DNA of 33,581 bases from CAYVQE01 sp964633205 (GTDB taxonomy: Bacteria; Myxococcota; B64-G9): NCBI GenBank assembly GCA_964633205.1, contig CAZWFN010000061.1:1-33581 (forward strand). Reading direction: 5' to 3'. Both the position numbers and the translations under genes were made by a program. This document shows, in pieces, positions 33,420 to 33,581 of the stretch. Position 1 is the stretch's first letter. Each line of letters opens with the position of its first letter. The notes below the pieces were generated by a model that saw only the letters and a list, made by a program, of their open reading frames with translations, was not told the DNA's origin and did no database searches.

Positions 33420-33581
33420 GCCAGGAGGGAAATCCGGATACCCCAAAACGGCGGTCGTTCGCAGCCGCTGAAGAACTTATTTCCCCCTGGCAGCAGAAAA
33501 ATACCCCAAGCCAAACCTCAAGAGGCCAAGGCAGTTTTCATTTACATATCTGCATCTTACACACCTCCCCCCTTGCGGGGG
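33420..33581. repeat. Repeat-rich, AT-richer right edge
   Basis: I see no gene in 33324-33581. It holds an imperfect inverted repeat (33420-33433 with 33479-33491), the 9-mer ATACCCCAA twice (33438-33446 and 33501-33509), a CCTC-AA-GAGG palindrome, and a final CCCCC-TTGC-GGGGG hairpin at the last bases. Composition is visibly less GC-rich than the genes, which suggests mobile or intergenic repeat DNA. Confidence 0.5.

Overview
The window is high-GC DNA (roughly 70% by eye) with nearly gap-free coding. It reads like an uncultured member of the Myxococcota or another former-deltaproteobacterial lineage. This rests on gene content only: a MopE-like metal-binding-repeat lipoprotein, a large hydrolase-like lipoprotein with Asp-rich calcium-type repeats, a eukaryote-type Ser/Thr kinase, a sphingosine-1-phosphate-lyase-like enzyme, a Rph-like phosphotransferase and a carotenoid cluster. 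No rRNA, tRNA or housekeeping marker is present, so the taxonomy is an inference. Both window edges fall in palindromic sequence, as expected for a contig broken at repeats.

Layout. 1-3650: a MopE/sulfatase-modifying-factor-like lipoprotein flanked by palindromes, a DUF1285-like protein, and a PLP-dependent S1P-lyase-like enzyme. 3672-13733: a carotenoid region, with a crtU-like gene (minus strand) divergent from crtY-crtI-DUF2505-DUF2141 (plus strand), a secreted GH31 glycosidase (minus), and crtB and crtE (minus). crtE makes GGPP, crtB makes phytoene, crtI makes lycopene, crtY makes beta-carotene, and the crtU-like enzyme may aromatise the ring. 13796-17401: a methyltransferase remnant fused to an inverted copy of glycosyltransferase sequence, then a glycosyltransferase, an ABC-2 permease and its ATPase in one minus-strand operon.

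17677-22184: a signalling module made of a membrane-anchored Ser/Thr kinase, a HEAT-repeat protein and a degenerate HD-GYP protein. The last two share a previously unlabelled N-terminal domain. 22192-28573: a 613-aa protein I do not recognise, a PHP-domain phosphoesterase and a 999-aa hydrolase-like lipoprotein (all minus strand), then a small divergent zinc-ribbon membrane protein. 29175-32707: a Rph-like PEP-synthase-fold phosphotransferase overlapping a lipocalin-like (DUF7064/7065-type) protein. 32708-33581: a nitroreductase remnant reduced to 41 codons, a tiny lipoprotein and repeat-rich intergenic DNA.

Many genes are preceded by a sigma70-like promoter with TTG-type -35, an exact 17-nt spacer and a TA-starting -10. 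In several cases the -10 lies only 6-9 nt before the start codon with no Shine-Dalgarno sequence, which predicts leaderless mRNAs. No stretch longer than 300 nt lacks a gene or remnant.
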